Translations under genes and position numbers: made by a program
Notes under the pieces: model-generated
What the model saw: the letters and a program-made list of their open reading frames with translations, nothing else
Databases searched by the model: none
Told to the model about the DNA's origin: nothing
Origin: an uncultured Halomicronema sp.
Lineage (GTDB): Bacteria; Cyanobacteriota; Cyanobacteriia; Phormidesmidales; Phormidesmidaceae
Length of the DNA: 64,000 bases
NCBI GenBank assembly: GCA_937899725.1
Contig: CALCCA010000187.1
Coordinates: 1 to 64,000 of the forward strand
Direction: 5' to 3'
In this document: positions 39,080 to 48,910 of the stretch, one piece after another
How the letters are laid out: every line of letters starts with the position of its first letter
Numbering within the stretch: the first letter of the stretch is position 1

Positions 39080-39796
39080 CTATACCGCCTGGCGCAGCCA
39101 GATGGGCTCGACCTTAATGGGAAACTGCTGATGGGTCGGCATGGTTTGGCGAAAAGATTGGTAGTAATCTTTGTGCGCTTCGTCAAACAGAGTGCGCAGC
39201 TCAGCGATCGGATTGGCGTGGTTATCAACGCGCAAATCGAGATAAGGATAGACATCATTTTGCACCACATACAGCGCCGCTGACTGCCGGCCGCGTTTGT
39301 CACCCCCGGCGGCTTCCCCGGCTTCTAGCGCGCTGAGCAAGCGATCGCTCAAGCTCAGCGCGTGCCCCTGGCGAAAGGTGTCGGCCATGGCGTGCAGCAC
39401 CGGCTCGCCGGTCAGCATATTGCCCGCCACTGAAAAATGTCTGAACGTCAGGTGTCCGGCCCAACCCACACAGTCTCGCCCCGTCCAGGCGGTGGCATGC
39501 CCCAGATGATCGACCAGGTGCAGCTGGCGCTGGTCGCGGGCGGCATCGTTTTGCAACAGCAAGTCGAGAACGTCGCCGACGGGAATGTCTTGGGCATCAG
39601 CCTGAGCCGCTTTGCGGCTTTCTAGCAGTCTTAAGCCCCAAATGCCCAAAAGGGGATTCGTTTCGGCTTGGGTAGCGATCGCTCCCACTCCCGCTTTGGC
39701 ATGGGGCACGAGCGCCCCTACCGCCAGGTGTTTCGTCGCGACGGCCACCCCCGTCATGCCAGTCTTGGGATCCCAAGCCACAATTGAGAATGTCAC
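39080..39796 (-). CDS. DUF1028 family protein (putative Ntn-hydrolase-like)
   Basis: A protein of 238 residues. The N-terminus TFSIVAWDPKTGMTGVAVAT and the block HFSVAGNMLTGEPVL are hallmarks of DUF1028, a family predicted to have an Ntn-hydrolase-like fold with Thr or Ser near the start. The C-terminal segment is family typical (SALYVVQNDVYPYLDLRVDN). Function is unknown. The start codon is GTG at 39796, supported by GAGGG eight bases upstream. No obvious operon partner. Confidence 0.88.
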   Translation of the reverse strand: MTFSIVAWDPKTGMTGVAVATKHLAVGALVPHAKAGVGAIATQAETNPLLGIWGLRLLESRKAAQADAQDIPVGDVLDLLLQNDAARDQRQLHLVDHLGHATAWTGRDCVGWAGHLTFRHFSVAGNMLTGEPVLHAMADTFRQGHALSLSDRLLSALEAGEAAGGDKRGRQSAALYVVQNDVYPYLDLRVDNHANPIAELRTLFDEAHKDYYQSFRQTMPTHQQFPIKVEPIWLRQAV

Positions 39797-40215
39797 GGCA
39801 GCCGCCCTCTAAAGTGCATTGACCTGTGAGTTCATGATCAAAGGCAGGGGCGAAAAGATCTGTTGTCAATCTTACGCTTTTGTTACGAACCGGACTAGTG
39901 AGCCCGATGGCATCGCCCCGGCGATCGCCGCGCCAAAGCGAACTTTTCGACCTCTGCCCGAGTCAGGGGCGGAGCTGAGCATGTAGTCACCGGATGGCGG
40001 TCTCAAGCCAGGCCAAATGTCTGACACTTATTCGGTCAGCCTTGAGGCGATCGTGCTCTCTCAACCGGGCTGAGGGCTCCCAGTCATCCCCGGCGTCAGA
40101 AAGTGATGACATAACGTCTATCTTGCTGCAGATTTATTAAAGAAGTGCCGACCAAGGCGCGATCGCCGTACTAGGATGCAGCCCTAAGCGCAATCAGCCT
40201 GGGAGCAAGAGCAGC
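39797..40215. other. Intergenic region upstream of the asparagine synthetase gene
   Basis: No supported gene or RNA. It is the divergent promoter region between DUF1028 and asnB. I found no clear GTAN8TAC (NtcA) site by eye. Confidence 0.5.
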
Positions 40216-42252
40216 ATGTGTGGAATTGGCGGCGTCTTTTATGCTGACCCCAATCGCCCCGTCGAGCCAGAAATTTTAGTCGGCATGGCGGCCATTCAAT
40301 ACCATCGTGGTCCCGATGGCTTTGGTTATCGCGGGCTGCCAGATCGGGGCATTGGGCTCGCCCATGCGCGGCTTTCCGTCATTGATCTTGATCCGGAGCG
40401 GGGTCGCCAGCCGTTTCTTTCCGCCGATGGTCAATATCTAATCGCCCACAATGGCGAATTTTATGACTACAAGCGGCTGCGGGCCGACCTCACCTCACGG
40501 GGCTACCAGTTTCACAGCAAGAGCGATACAGAACTCGTCATTCACCTTGCCGATCGCCTGGGCTTGGCTGGAGCCTTGCCCTGTCTGCGTGGGGAATTTG
40601 CCTTTGCGCTGTATGAACGGCAGCAAGATCGATTGACGCTGGTGCGCGATCGCTTTGGCGTCAAGCCACTCTATTGGGCCAAAATCGACGGCGGCCTCGT
40701 CTTTGGTTCAGAAATCAAAGTCTTGCTGGCCCACCCGGCGCTGCAGGCGCGGTTTTCATCCGAGGGGCTCTATCACCAGCTGATGCAAACCATGGTGCCC
40801 GGCACCACCTGCTTTGAGGGCATTTATGCCGTCGCGCCCGGCCAAACTGTCACGATTCACCGGCAAGAGGGCGAGCTGCTGATTCGCACCGATACCTATT
40901 GGGATCTGAACTTTCCGCTGTTGCACGAACGCGACAGTCACCGCAGCGAAACGGATTACATCGAAGAGTTTCGGGCGCATTTTGTCGAAGCGATTCAGCT
41001 GCGCTTAGAGGCGGATGTGCCAGTGGCCTGCTATCTCTCAGGCGGTATCGATTCCTGCTCTATCCTCGGCGTGGCGGCGGCGTGTCAACAGTCACCGATT
41101 AAAGCATTCACCATTGGGTTTGATGACAGCGACTACGACGAAACGGCGATCGCCCGCGAAATGGCCGCCGCCGTCAAGGCCGATCAGGATATTTTGGCGG
41201 TCGATGGTCATCAGCTCTACGACCACTTTGCCAGAACGATTTGGCATACAGAACGCAGCATTTACAACACGTTCACCGTGGCGAAGCTGATGATGAGCCA
41301 GCACGTGCGCGAGGCGGGCTATAAGGTCGTCATTACCGGCGAAGGCTCCGACGAACTCTTTGCGGGCTATCCGCAGCTGCGGCTGGACATGATTTTGCAC
41401 GGCATGGCTGATGCGCCCCCCGCCGAGCGAGCTGAGTTAGAAGCCTGGCTGGCCGAAAGCAATCGCCTGTTTAAGGGCAACCTGCTGGCTGAAAATCGCC
41501 TCGAAGATGCTGCGCTGAATGAGGTAGTGGGATTTACGCCGAGTTCACTGCAGTCTTGGCTAGCCGCCGCCGTTCACGTGCCGGGGTTGCTGAGTCCGCA
41601 CCATCGCCACCGGCTCGATGGCTATGCTCCGGGACAGGCGATCGCCGCCGCACTGGATGGCGAACAGCTGAGCGATCGCCATCCCCTCGATAAGGCGCAA
41701 TACGTGTGGATCAAAACTCAGTTTGAATCGCAGGTGTTGGGCTGGGCCGGCGATCGCGTAGACATGGCCAATTCCCTGGAAGCGCGTCCGGCGTTTCTTG
41801 ATCATCCCCTGGTGGAATTTGCCGTGACGCTACCGCCTGCCATGCGGCTGCGTGATCGCCAAGACAAGTACATTCTGCGGGAAACAATGAAGCCGCTGCT
41901 GCCCGAGACCCTCTACCAGCGGCAAAAGTTTGCTTTTATGGCTCCTCCCTCCCATACTGACCCGGTGAAGGAACGGGCGATGCGATCGTTGGCCAGCACC
42001 TATCTGGCAAAAAATCGGGTACAAGCGGCGGGGCTGCTCGATCCGGGAGCCGTGCAGGCGATTCTCGACCGTCACGGTGACACCGCCACTCCCGTTGCGG
42101 AACGGGTACAGCTCGACGCGGTGATTAACCACCTGCTGAGTGTGCAGATTTTGCACAGCCATTTTGTTGCCAACAATGTTGCTAAACAAGCTCAGGCCGA
42201 TGCCCGTCGTCATGGCTGGTCAGTCCATACCCCCGCCACTGCTCATCCCTGA
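40216..42252 (+). CDS. asnB: Asparagine synthetase (glutamine-hydrolysing)
   Basis: A protein of 678 residues. Cys2 is the glutaminase nucleophile (MCGIGGVFY). The N-terminal Ntn glutaminase domain reaches to about residue 200 (RGPDGFGYRG, HNGEFYDYKRLR, SDTELVIHL). The ATP-pyrophosphatase synthetase domain has the PP-loop SGGIDS near 275-280 and GEGSDELFAGY near 376. It forms asparagine from aspartate with glutamine-derived ammonia and ATP. Some AsnB-like proteins act in peptide or lipid amidation, so a biosynthetic role other than asparagine is possible given the length over 600 and no companion genes. Confidence 0.9.
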   Translation: MCGIGGVFYADPNRPVEPEILVGMAAIQYHRGPDGFGYRGLPDRGIGLAHARLSVIDLDPERGRQPFLSADGQYLIAHNGEFYDYKRLRADLTSRGYQFHSKSDTELVIHLADRLGLAGALPCLRGEFAFALYERQQDRLTLVRDRFGVKPLYWAKIDGGLVFGSEIKVLLAHPALQARFSSEGLYHQLMQTMVPGTTCFEGIYAVAPGQTVTIHRQEGELLIRTDTYWDLNFPLLHERDSHRSETDYIEEFRAHFVEAIQLRLEADVPVACYLSGGIDSCSILGVAAACQQSPIKAFTIGFDDSDYDETAIAREMAAAVKADQDILAVDGHQLYDHFARTIWHTERSIYNTFTVAKLMMSQHVREAGYKVVITGEGSDELFAGYPQLRLDMILHGMADAPPAERAELEAWLAESNRLFKGNLLAENRLEDAALNEVVGFTPSSLQSWLAAAVHVPGLLSPHHRHRLDGYAPGQAIAAALDGEQLSDRHPLDKAQYVWIKTQFESQVLGWAGDRVDMANSLEARPAFLDHPLVEFAVTLPPAMRLRDRQDKYILRETMKPLLPETLYQRQKFAFMAPPSHTDPVKERAMRSLASTYLAKNRVQAAGLLDPGAVQAILDRHGDTATPVAERVQLDAVINHLLSVQILHSHFVANNVAKQAQADARRHGWSVHTPATAHP

Positions 42253-42361
42253 GACGACATTACTCACACCAACCAGACTGACGCAGTTGCATCTGCTTGT
42301 GGCTCCTCAGCCCCCCCAGCTCAAAGAGGCTTTTAGTGATCTGTCAGGCTTGATTTTGTCG

Positions 42362-42491
42362 GTTGGGTGAGTGCTATAGCAAGCCGCAATTTGATCCGGT
42401 CACTCTAGATGGCTGAAAGCACTATCTGACGAGCCTTTTAACTCCGACTTCTGACTTCTGCATTCCGACTTCTGCTATAGCGCTACCCAAC
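42362..42491. repeat. MITE-like element C with 19-bp terminal inverted repeats
   Basis: Left end GTTGGGTgAGtGCTATAGCA and right end, inverted, GTTGGGTAGCGCTATAGCA bound a 130-base non-coding segment. The interior contains ACTCCGACTTCTGACTTCTG-type short repeats. Only one full copy is seen in the window. Confidence 0.7.
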
Positions 42492-42516
42492 GCGATTCTT
42501 GCTGGTGTTGGGTTTC

Positions 42517-42659
42517 ATACCAGTTCGACAAATTACAGCTACACAGACAAGTCGGCTTTCTGCCTCGGGGAGACGTGATGCGAACGACTCCGCTCAGCCG
42601 ACGTTCCTTGAGCGGAGTCGAAAGGAAGATCTATAAGCCCAGTTTTAGAGAATTGGTAT
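42517..42659. repeat. MITE-like repeat family A, internally deleted copy
   Basis: Left end ATACCAGTTCGACAAATTAC, right end GAGAATTGGTAT. It keeps CAGACAAGTCGGCTTTCT and TTGAGCGGAGTCGAAAGG but lacks the GGTTGGCCTGGCC middle part present in the 36055 and 43765 copies, making it about 25-30 bases shorter. Confidence 0.85.
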
Positions 42660-42748
42660 CACTCATTTCACCCAACCGACACGAACCCCAATCTCGAGGA
42701 TTGACAGGGCAATAAGATTATAGAGAGACATGTTTTCCGGCAAGGTAC

Positions 42749-43555
42749 CTAAATCGGCGTATCGATCGGCGCGAGCTGCAGCTGATAGCGATAGAGGGCT
42801 ACCGGCTGATTGCGCGCTTTGAAATAGTCAGGATCCTGAGGTGAGAGATAAATCGCCGTCACCTGATCGGCTTCCACTATCCCCTCGCCTGTACGCACTT
42901 GATGATAGGCGGTCGTGGTTTCGACCTCATTGACATAGGGCTGGGCAGTGCCGCGAAACACCTGCTGAAAGACCTCAGTAGTGACAAACGTGTCGGCTTG
43001 GGGCGATTCCCAGGCACGGCTGGTGACGGTCGACTCTAACTGGCGATCGCCTCGCAACAGGGTCACCTGTCGATTCGGATTTTTGGGATCAACTTTGACG
43101 GCTTTGACCGCCTGCTCACCCAAATATGCCTGGGCCAAACTCAGACCGTTAAAGGCGCGATCGGCCACAATTTCTTCTTGAGCTAAGCGCGGCTGCAGCA
43201 AAAAACTTTTGGTGTAGGAGGTCATGACGGGCTCAAACCGAACCTCACAGGTCACCGGCTCATTCAGCAGTTGTTGGTTGCCGGCAAAGCCTGGTGTCTC
43301 AATCTGCGGTGCTAACGGAGCCGCCAAATCCACTAAGGTACTGGTCAGTTCCCAGGTGCCGGCCATCCAGTCGGGGTACACCAGGTCACCCTGGGCCGGT
43401 TGGGTCGGTGGCTTGTCAGTCCAATCGGGAAAGGTCGCGAGGCGATCGCTCAGTGCCCCGGCGCGCGCGGCACCGCTGCACAATAGCCAAACCAGCGCTA
43501 ACAGCGTCAACCAAACCAGATTACGGCGAGTGTGTTTGACGAATCGTCGAGTCAT
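42749..43555 (-). CDS. Conserved exported cyanobacterial/plastid-type protein (DUF6816-like)
   Basis: A protein of 268 residues with an N-terminal signal (RRNLVWLTLLALVWLLCSGAARA) suggesting export to the periplasm or thylakoid lumen. The mature part has the family-like block YPDWMAGTWELTSTLVDLAAP and a lipocalin-like beta pattern in the rest. I associate this with a cyanobacterial and chloroplast family (DUF6816) of unknown function, at moderate confidence. The start at 43555 is chosen over the frame from 43714 because the signal begins there. Both its flanks hold repeats. Confidence 0.72.
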   Translation of the reverse strand: MTRRFVKHTRRNLVWLTLLALVWLLCSGAARAGALSDRLATFPDWTDKPPTQPAQGDLVYPDWMAGTWELTSTLVDLAAPLAPQIETPGFAGNQQLLNEPVTCEVRFEPVMTSYTKSFLLQPRLAQEEIVADRAFNGLSLAQAYLGEQAVKAVKVDPKNPNRQVTLLRGDRQLESTVTSRAWESPQADTFVTTEVFQQVFRGTAQPYVNEVETTTAYHQVRTGEGIVEADQVTAIYLSPQDPDYFKARNQPVALYRYQLQLAPIDTPI

Positions 43556-44038
43556 AACAGCCTGAGCGCAGTACACGGTCAAGAATATTGACAAACTTAG
43601 GGCATTCGCCGCGAAACAGCAAACGTCTGTAACGTTCAGCGGCAATTCATCCCGCTTCTCTAAAGCCCGACGACCAACCAGTCTCCTGGCTCGCCAGCAT
43701 TGCCCAGATCGCATCGGGAGTCCGATGCCTGGAAATTGCGATGAGCCAGACTGTTCAGGAGCTTATACCAGTTCTGCGAATTACAGCTACCCAGACAAGT
43801 CGGCTTTCTCCCAGTTGGAGACACTGCGGGTTGGCCTGGCCTGCCCATCGGGCTGACGACGCCGCTCAGCCGACGTTCCTTGAGCGGCGTCGAAAGGAAG
43901 ATCTGTAGCCCAGTCTCAGAGAATTGGTATTAACAGCGTCGCTCCAAACTAGCGTGATCGATCAGGCTGGTATCATTGCCACCCTGGCAGGTAAGGTCAG
44001 TGCCCGGAGGCAGTGATTTCTGGAGTACACCCGGTTGT
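43556..44038. other. Intergenic region with repeat family A copy
   Basis: Includes the family A element at 43765-43930; otherwise no gene is supported. Confidence 0.55.
43765..43930. repeat. MITE-like repeat family A, full copy
   Basis: Left end ATACCAGTTCTGCGAATTAC and right end GAGAATTGGTAT form imperfect terminal inverted repeats. Internal blocks match the 36055 copy closely, including GGTTGGCCTGGCCTGCCC. Non-coding, 166 bases. Confidence 0.88.
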
Positions 44039-46861
44039 TTACCCACCTTGGGCATTCTTATTTCTGGCCAGGCCAGTCGGTTTAGCTTTACCCGCAATAT
44101 TCAGCAAAATTCGGCTCATGATCCGGCCATCATCGAGTTTTTGCAGGCTAAACTCGCCACCGACCTGCTGCATCAGCGTTTTGCAAATGCTGAAGTGTAA
44201 ACCAGGCGGCACGTCCAACAAAGACGGCACCAACACATCATCGGGGCGGCCATGTTTCAGGTCTTTGAGCAGTTGGCGGGGCACGTCGCCATCATCGGTA
44301 ATCGCCAGTTCCATAAAGGTGCGCTCTAGCGGGCGACACCAAATATCTAAGCGGCCTTGTTCGGGCGATCGCTGACAGGCTGCCACCGTTAGCTCGTACA
44401 GCACCAGCTCAATCTTCTCTAAATCGCCAGAGATGATCACATTGCTGTCGTTGTGCACTTTGGCCCAGAGCTGATGCTCTTGAATCAGCGGATTCACCCG
44501 CTCCATCAGCCGATTGATCAAACTAATCAGGGGCGTGGTTTGCTGATGATCGCGCAACTCCCAGGTTTCATTCGTGAGCACGCTGCTAATGCCGCTAGTC
44601 AGATTATTTAGCTGCCGCACCAGTTGCAGTTGCCGTTGGGCTGTCAGCCCTTTGCCTTGGGTAATCGGGTCACTCAGGCGCTCTAGACTCACCCCGAGCT
44701 GGCGATGCGCTTCATCCAGGCGTTTGTGCTTATACCAGTTCAGCGCTTCCAGGGATTCTTGGCGAGCTAGCAATAAGTCCAGAATACTCAAATGGCGGCG
44801 CGACCAAGCCAGCTGGTTGGACAACAGCGACATCAGACTTAAGTGGTGATCGGTCCATTTGCGATCGCGGCGATCGGCCACAATCCACACGCCACTGGGG
44901 GCATGTTTATCAGAGGTCTTGAGGGCCACAATTAAAAACTTGCTCTCAGGCGGCCCCGAGATCCACTTCTGGGTTTCTTCAGGCAGATCTTCCCACGTGA
45001 CTGGCAGTGGCCCGTCGGTTTGTTGCGCCCAGCTGACAATGGCATCAGAACTCAGGGAAATCCGTGCTTGGCGCTCAGCCCCAAAATCAAGATGACGAGC
45101 AATCACCCGACTGATTGTGCCCTGCAGCTCACCCACCTGCCAGGTGACCAAAACCACCAGAGAAGCATTGAGCAAATCGAGCAGATACTGACAGGCTGAT
45201 TCCTCTAGTTTTTCCAGATGAGAAGTCTGCTGAAGGGTTCTCAACCCCCATTGAATCGAGCCGTAGAGATCTTCTTGCTGATCATTTTGGCGCTGTAGCT
45301 GCCACTGATGCAGAATCAACCCGATTTGGCGAGCAATTTTTTGCAGCAGCTGAGCATCGGCTTCGTCCCACTGACGTGGTGTTTGACTGGCTAAAATCAC
45401 AATTCCGGTGGGCGCACTCCCCGGCGTAATGTTGCAGGCCAGCAGCGCTTGAATATCGACCGCTTGAAAGTTTTCTCGCCAGGCCAGCAGTTTCAGGTCG
45501 TTGGTCAAATCATTGATGGTGATCGCCGACTCACTGCTTTCCAGCATTTGCCAATCGACAGCATCTAACGTGGGCCAAGCCATTGGCAGCCGTTTGCGCG
45601 AAGCCTGCATCTTGCGAAAAACGACCTGATAGCCCCCATGTTCCGCATCATGCTGCAGCACTAAAAACGGCTGAGCACCCAGCGCTTGATACAGATTTTC
45701 GGCACAGAGCTCCAGACTTTTATACCAATCCGTCTCGTTTTGAATGCTGTGCACAAGCCCGGTCAACAGCTCAACCTCAGCCTCGGAGCGCTGTTGCATC
45801 TCCGCCACCGAGAGCCGCGACATCATCAGTCCGGCCAAATTGGCCACGGTTTTGAGATAGGTGCGGTTGGCCTCTGACCAGACTACTGGGGTATTGCTTT
45901 CGACACTGACAAACCCGAGAAATGTGGAATGCTCAAAAATGGGCGCCACCATCAGCGCATCGGCTTTGAGCAATTGCAGAAACTGGTTGGGCACATTGGC
46001 CGCGTTGGCACTTTGGGCATCACCAATGGTCAAAGACTGCTGGGCGTTGAGCACCTGATAAATGCCGCGAATCTCGCTGATACCAATTGTGAGTCCTGAT
46101 GATTGCGAGGTGTAGCGCTTCGCCGCCAGTGCAGACCGGCCTTGAATCATCAGCCGCTCCCAAAACTCAAACTTGATCGGATCTAACCAAAAAATTCGCA
46201 CTCGGTCAGGATCAACAAACCGAAAGATCGACTGGGCAATCGTGGTCAACTGGGCATCTAGATCCCTCGCCCCTTGCAGCTGATTCACTAAGCCCGAAAC
46301 GGCAATGCCCGGATCTTTACGCCGTTGGGTTTGCAGCGTTTGCTCACGCTTATGCAACACATCCGCTAACGCACTGCAAATAGTCGAGATAAAGGTGCGA
46401 TCGCTATTGCTGAGCATCTGGCCCCATTGACTAGAGCCCATAATCAGCAAGCCGTGGCAAACGTCTCGCCGTCTAACCGGAAAAATCAGCGCCCCTTGAA
46501 TCGAAAACTGCGTGGCCATGTCATTCCACGTCGCGATGCGCGATTCAACCCGCAGGTCGTTGATGACCAAGGGCCGCTGTTGAATCACCACCTGCTCCAT
46601 CAAGTCGCCCGGCGCGAGTGAAAACGTGCTTTTGAGCGAGCGGTGGGGCTTCGGCGCTAAATAGCCCTGGCTGACCACTTGATGCTGCACCCGGTCATAC
46701 AAGCCAAACCATAGGAGGCTGTAGTGCAGTTCCTCCTGCAGGTTTTCCAATAGGGCAGATACCAGACTGTCGAGATCTTCTGTATCTCGCAGCAACTTTA
46801 GAATTCTGGCTAAGGCTGCTAAACGTCTTTCAGGATTGGGACTGGGTAATGTCGAAACCAT
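44039..46861 (-). CDS. Multi-GAF histidine-kinase-like protein without a clear H-box
   Basis: A protein of 940 residues, soluble. It contains about four GAF-like domains in series (the first from residue 10, LAALARILKLL onward; others around 190, 360 and 540, each with the alternating hydrophobic pattern and segments such as APIFEHSTFLGFVSVE). A C-terminal part (about 790-925) resembles a kinase ATPase but is degenerate: the region that should hold the phosphorylated His reads RQLGVSLERLSDPI, and the G-boxes are weak (ITDDGDVP, DVPPGLHFSICKTLM). It may be a signalling scaffold or pseudokinase. Start at 46861 (ATG) is preferred over a GTG at 46909. Confidence 0.8.
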   Translation of the reverse strand: MVSTLPSPNPERRLAALARILKLLRDTEDLDSLVSALLENLQEELHYSLLWFGLYDRVQHQVVSQGYLAPKPHRSLKSTFSLAPGDLMEQVVIQQRPLVINDLRVESRIATWNDMATQFSIQGALIFPVRRRDVCHGLLIMGSSQWGQMLSNSDRTFISTICSALADVLHKREQTLQTQRRKDPGIAVSGLVNQLQGARDLDAQLTTIAQSIFRFVDPDRVRIFWLDPIKFEFWERLMIQGRSALAAKRYTSQSSGLTIGISEIRGIYQVLNAQQSLTIGDAQSANAANVPNQFLQLLKADALMVAPIFEHSTFLGFVSVESNTPVVWSEANRTYLKTVANLAGLMMSRLSVAEMQQRSEAEVELLTGLVHSIQNETDWYKSLELCAENLYQALGAQPFLVLQHDAEHGGYQVVFRKMQASRKRLPMAWPTLDAVDWQMLESSESAITINDLTNDLKLLAWRENFQAVDIQALLACNITPGSAPTGIVILASQTPRQWDEADAQLLQKIARQIGLILHQWQLQRQNDQQEDLYGSIQWGLRTLQQTSHLEKLEESACQYLLDLLNASLVVLVTWQVGELQGTISRVIARHLDFGAERQARISLSSDAIVSWAQQTDGPLPVTWEDLPEETQKWISGPPESKFLIVALKTSDKHAPSGVWIVADRRDRKWTDHHLSLMSLLSNQLAWSRRHLSILDLLLARQESLEALNWYKHKRLDEAHRQLGVSLERLSDPITQGKGLTAQRQLQLVRQLNNLTSGISSVLTNETWELRDHQQTTPLISLINRLMERVNPLIQEHQLWAKVHNDSNVIISGDLEKIELVLYELTVAACQRSPEQGRLDIWCRPLERTFMELAITDDGDVPRQLLKDLKHGRPDDVLVPSLLDVPPGLHFSICKTLMQQVGGEFSLQKLDDGRIMSRILLNIAGKAKPTGLARNKNAQGG

Positions 46862-47592
46862 GACAGGTCTGTGGTTTTCGGGATTCAGAGAAGCATTCCA
46901 GCGAGACACTAGCAGGCCAGCAGTGGGTAGCTCAGTTTAGAGACACCCTGGCTAGTCGATCGGGGCAACTGCAGTGACGGATAAGACGTACAGACATACT
47001 CAAACCGTAATGCCGACCTAGTGTGAAGACGGCTAAGTCCCCTAAGTCTATACCTGTTACACCAAATCGCCGTAGGTGTTTGTGTCGAGATATGCCATCT
47101 GCCTGGGGGACATACTGACACAATTCGGCCGCAGGCCCATGACGGGTCATCCTATGGTACGCAGATCGTGAACGCTAGCTGGCAGCCTTACGGGTGTCAC
47201 TCTGTCTTAACTACGGGTCATCCTGAAAACTCGGAGACTTCAGTTCGCCACTGACGGTATAAAGTCTTGCACTCGGCCAAGCCCAATCGGCTCAGCGCTC
47301 GAACTACCTATTACAACGCAAGGTAAGGCATCCGCTCGCGTTTGTTAAGAGACTTCAAGATTCGGCTAGGGTCAAACGTAGAAATCAAGCGTGATCGCAC
47401 GCCTGCTTGCACCGACAGCTATCGCTGTATCCAGATGGTCTTCAAAAGCTTTGGCGCTGAGTTCTCTGACGGCAACCATGCCTACGGCAAGCGGTGATCG
47501 CACAGAGATCCCGAGAGTCATCGCATGTGCTTGTCGAGATCGCCCTTAGGACTACCCTAAACTTTAGACAGCAGTAGTGAGGGCACAAACGC
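46862..47592. other. Long intergenic region, nothing recognised
   Basis: About 730 bases without a supported gene. Open frames here show no family-like sequence or ribosome binding sites. It separates two divergent genes and could include an unrecognised small RNA. Confidence 0.45.
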
Positions 47593-48756
47593 ATGGTCGA
47601 TTGGTACCAGCAGGGGGTGAGGCCGCTGTTGTTTCACGGAGTTAAGCTCGACCCAGAATGGCTGCATCAACAGACCCTAAGCCTGCTGGCTAAAGTGGCC
47701 GATACCCAATCTCCAACGGCGGCAAATTGGTCATTATTCCAGCGGTGGTTACGCGATCGCTGCCAATTTGCCGATGCGCGTCTCTCGCAATCTCTGTGGA
47801 ACATGACCTTTGCCAACCCGATGGGTCTGGCTGCCGGGTTTGACAAAGATGGTATGGCAGCAGCAGCTTGGTCTCACATGGGCTTTGGCTTTGCTGAGTT
47901 AGGCACCGTCACACGACATCCTCAGCTGGGCAACGCGCAACCCCGCCTATTTCGGTTGCCGAAAGATCAGGCGGCGCTCAACCGCATGGGTTTCAACAAT
48001 CAGGGTGCCGCTCAGTTGGCCGAGCGGCTGCTGCAGCTTTGGCAGCAGCAATCAGCGGTGATTCCAATCGGTATCAACTTAGGCAAATCAAAAATCACGC
48101 CGCTCGACCAAGCTGTCGAAGACTATATCCACAGCTTTCGGCTGCTGCAAGCGTTGGGCGATTACTTTGTAGTGAATGTGTCGTCGCCGAATACGCCCGG
48201 TCTGCGATCGCTTCAGGCAAAGGAAAACCTGGCCCCCATCCTGGCGGCTCTGCAGGCCGAAAACACCGCCCACAAGCCGCTACTGGTCAAGATTGCTCCC
48301 GATTTAGACTGGCCGGCGATCGCCGAAGTACTCGAACTCGCCACTGCCTATAATCTGTCGGGCATCATCGCCACCAACACCACCATCAGGCGCGAGGGAC
48401 TCAAAACGGAACGCCTGCTCGCCACGGGCAATCGAGTGACTGAAGAACCGGGTGGACTGAGTGGAGCGCCCCTGCGCGATCGGGCCACTGCCGTCATTCA
48501 GTTCCTACATCGTGAGAGCCAGGGACAAATTCCGATTATTGGCGTGGGGGGAATTTTTACCGCTGAGGATGCCTGGGTCAAGCTGAATGCAGGAGCGACC
48601 CTATTGCAGGTCTATACCGGCTGGATTTATGGCGGCCCCGAAATGGTGCGGCGCATTCTGCAGGTGCTGGTGCAGCAGCTTGACTATCATCAGATTGAGA
48701 CAATTCAAAGTGTAATTGGGCAAAATCTACCCTTTATCACTGACGCCAGTGCGTAA
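47593..48756 (+). CDS. pyrD: Dihydroorotate dehydrogenase (quinone, class 2)
   Basis: A protein of 387 residues. The class 2 N-terminal helix (YQQGVRPLLFHGVKLDPE) leads into the TIM barrel with FANPMGLAAGFDKDG, NVSSPNTPGLR (holding the catalytic Ser), LLVKIAPDLDW, GIIATNTTI and GVGGIFTAEDAW, the FMN phosphate-binding end. It oxidises dihydroorotate to orotate with quinone as acceptor at the membrane, the fourth step of pyrimidine synthesis. ATG at 47593; the upstream region is the long gap with no gene. Confidence 0.95.
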   Translation: MVDWYQQGVRPLLFHGVKLDPEWLHQQTLSLLAKVADTQSPTAANWSLFQRWLRDRCQFADARLSQSLWNMTFANPMGLAAGFDKDGMAAAAWSHMGFGFAELGTVTRHPQLGNAQPRLFRLPKDQAALNRMGFNNQGAAQLAERLLQLWQQQSAVIPIGINLGKSKITPLDQAVEDYIHSFRLLQALGDYFVVNVSSPNTPGLRSLQAKENLAPILAALQAENTAHKPLLVKIAPDLDWPAIAEVLELATAYNLSGIIATNTTIRREGLKTERLLATGNRVTEEPGGLSGAPLRDRATAVIQFLHRESQGQIPIIGVGGIFTAEDAWVKLNAGATLLQVYTGWIYGGPEMVRRILQVLVQQLDYHQIETIQSVIGQNLPFITDASA

Positions 48757-48910
48757 CGGCACCCTCCCCATGTCTCAAATCAGGAACAGTCCTAAACCCG
48801 TGCCGCTCCTGCACTCAGATATGGCAAACCGCAGTTGAACTGAGACAGATCGGATGGCTGAAATCACGCTTTGCCCTACATGCCAGCTCTGAACGCCGAA
48901 TTCTGCTACA

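Larger units (their letters stand above)
42253..42748. other. Intergenic region rich in MITE-like repeats
   Basis: Holds family C at 42362-42491 and family A at 42517-42659, side by side. No gene. Confidence 0.65.

Noticed and set aside
46909-47150. Two overlapping short open frames in the long gap upstream of pyrD
   Set aside because: No ribosome binding site, unlikely amino-acid composition, and they overlap each other in different frames.
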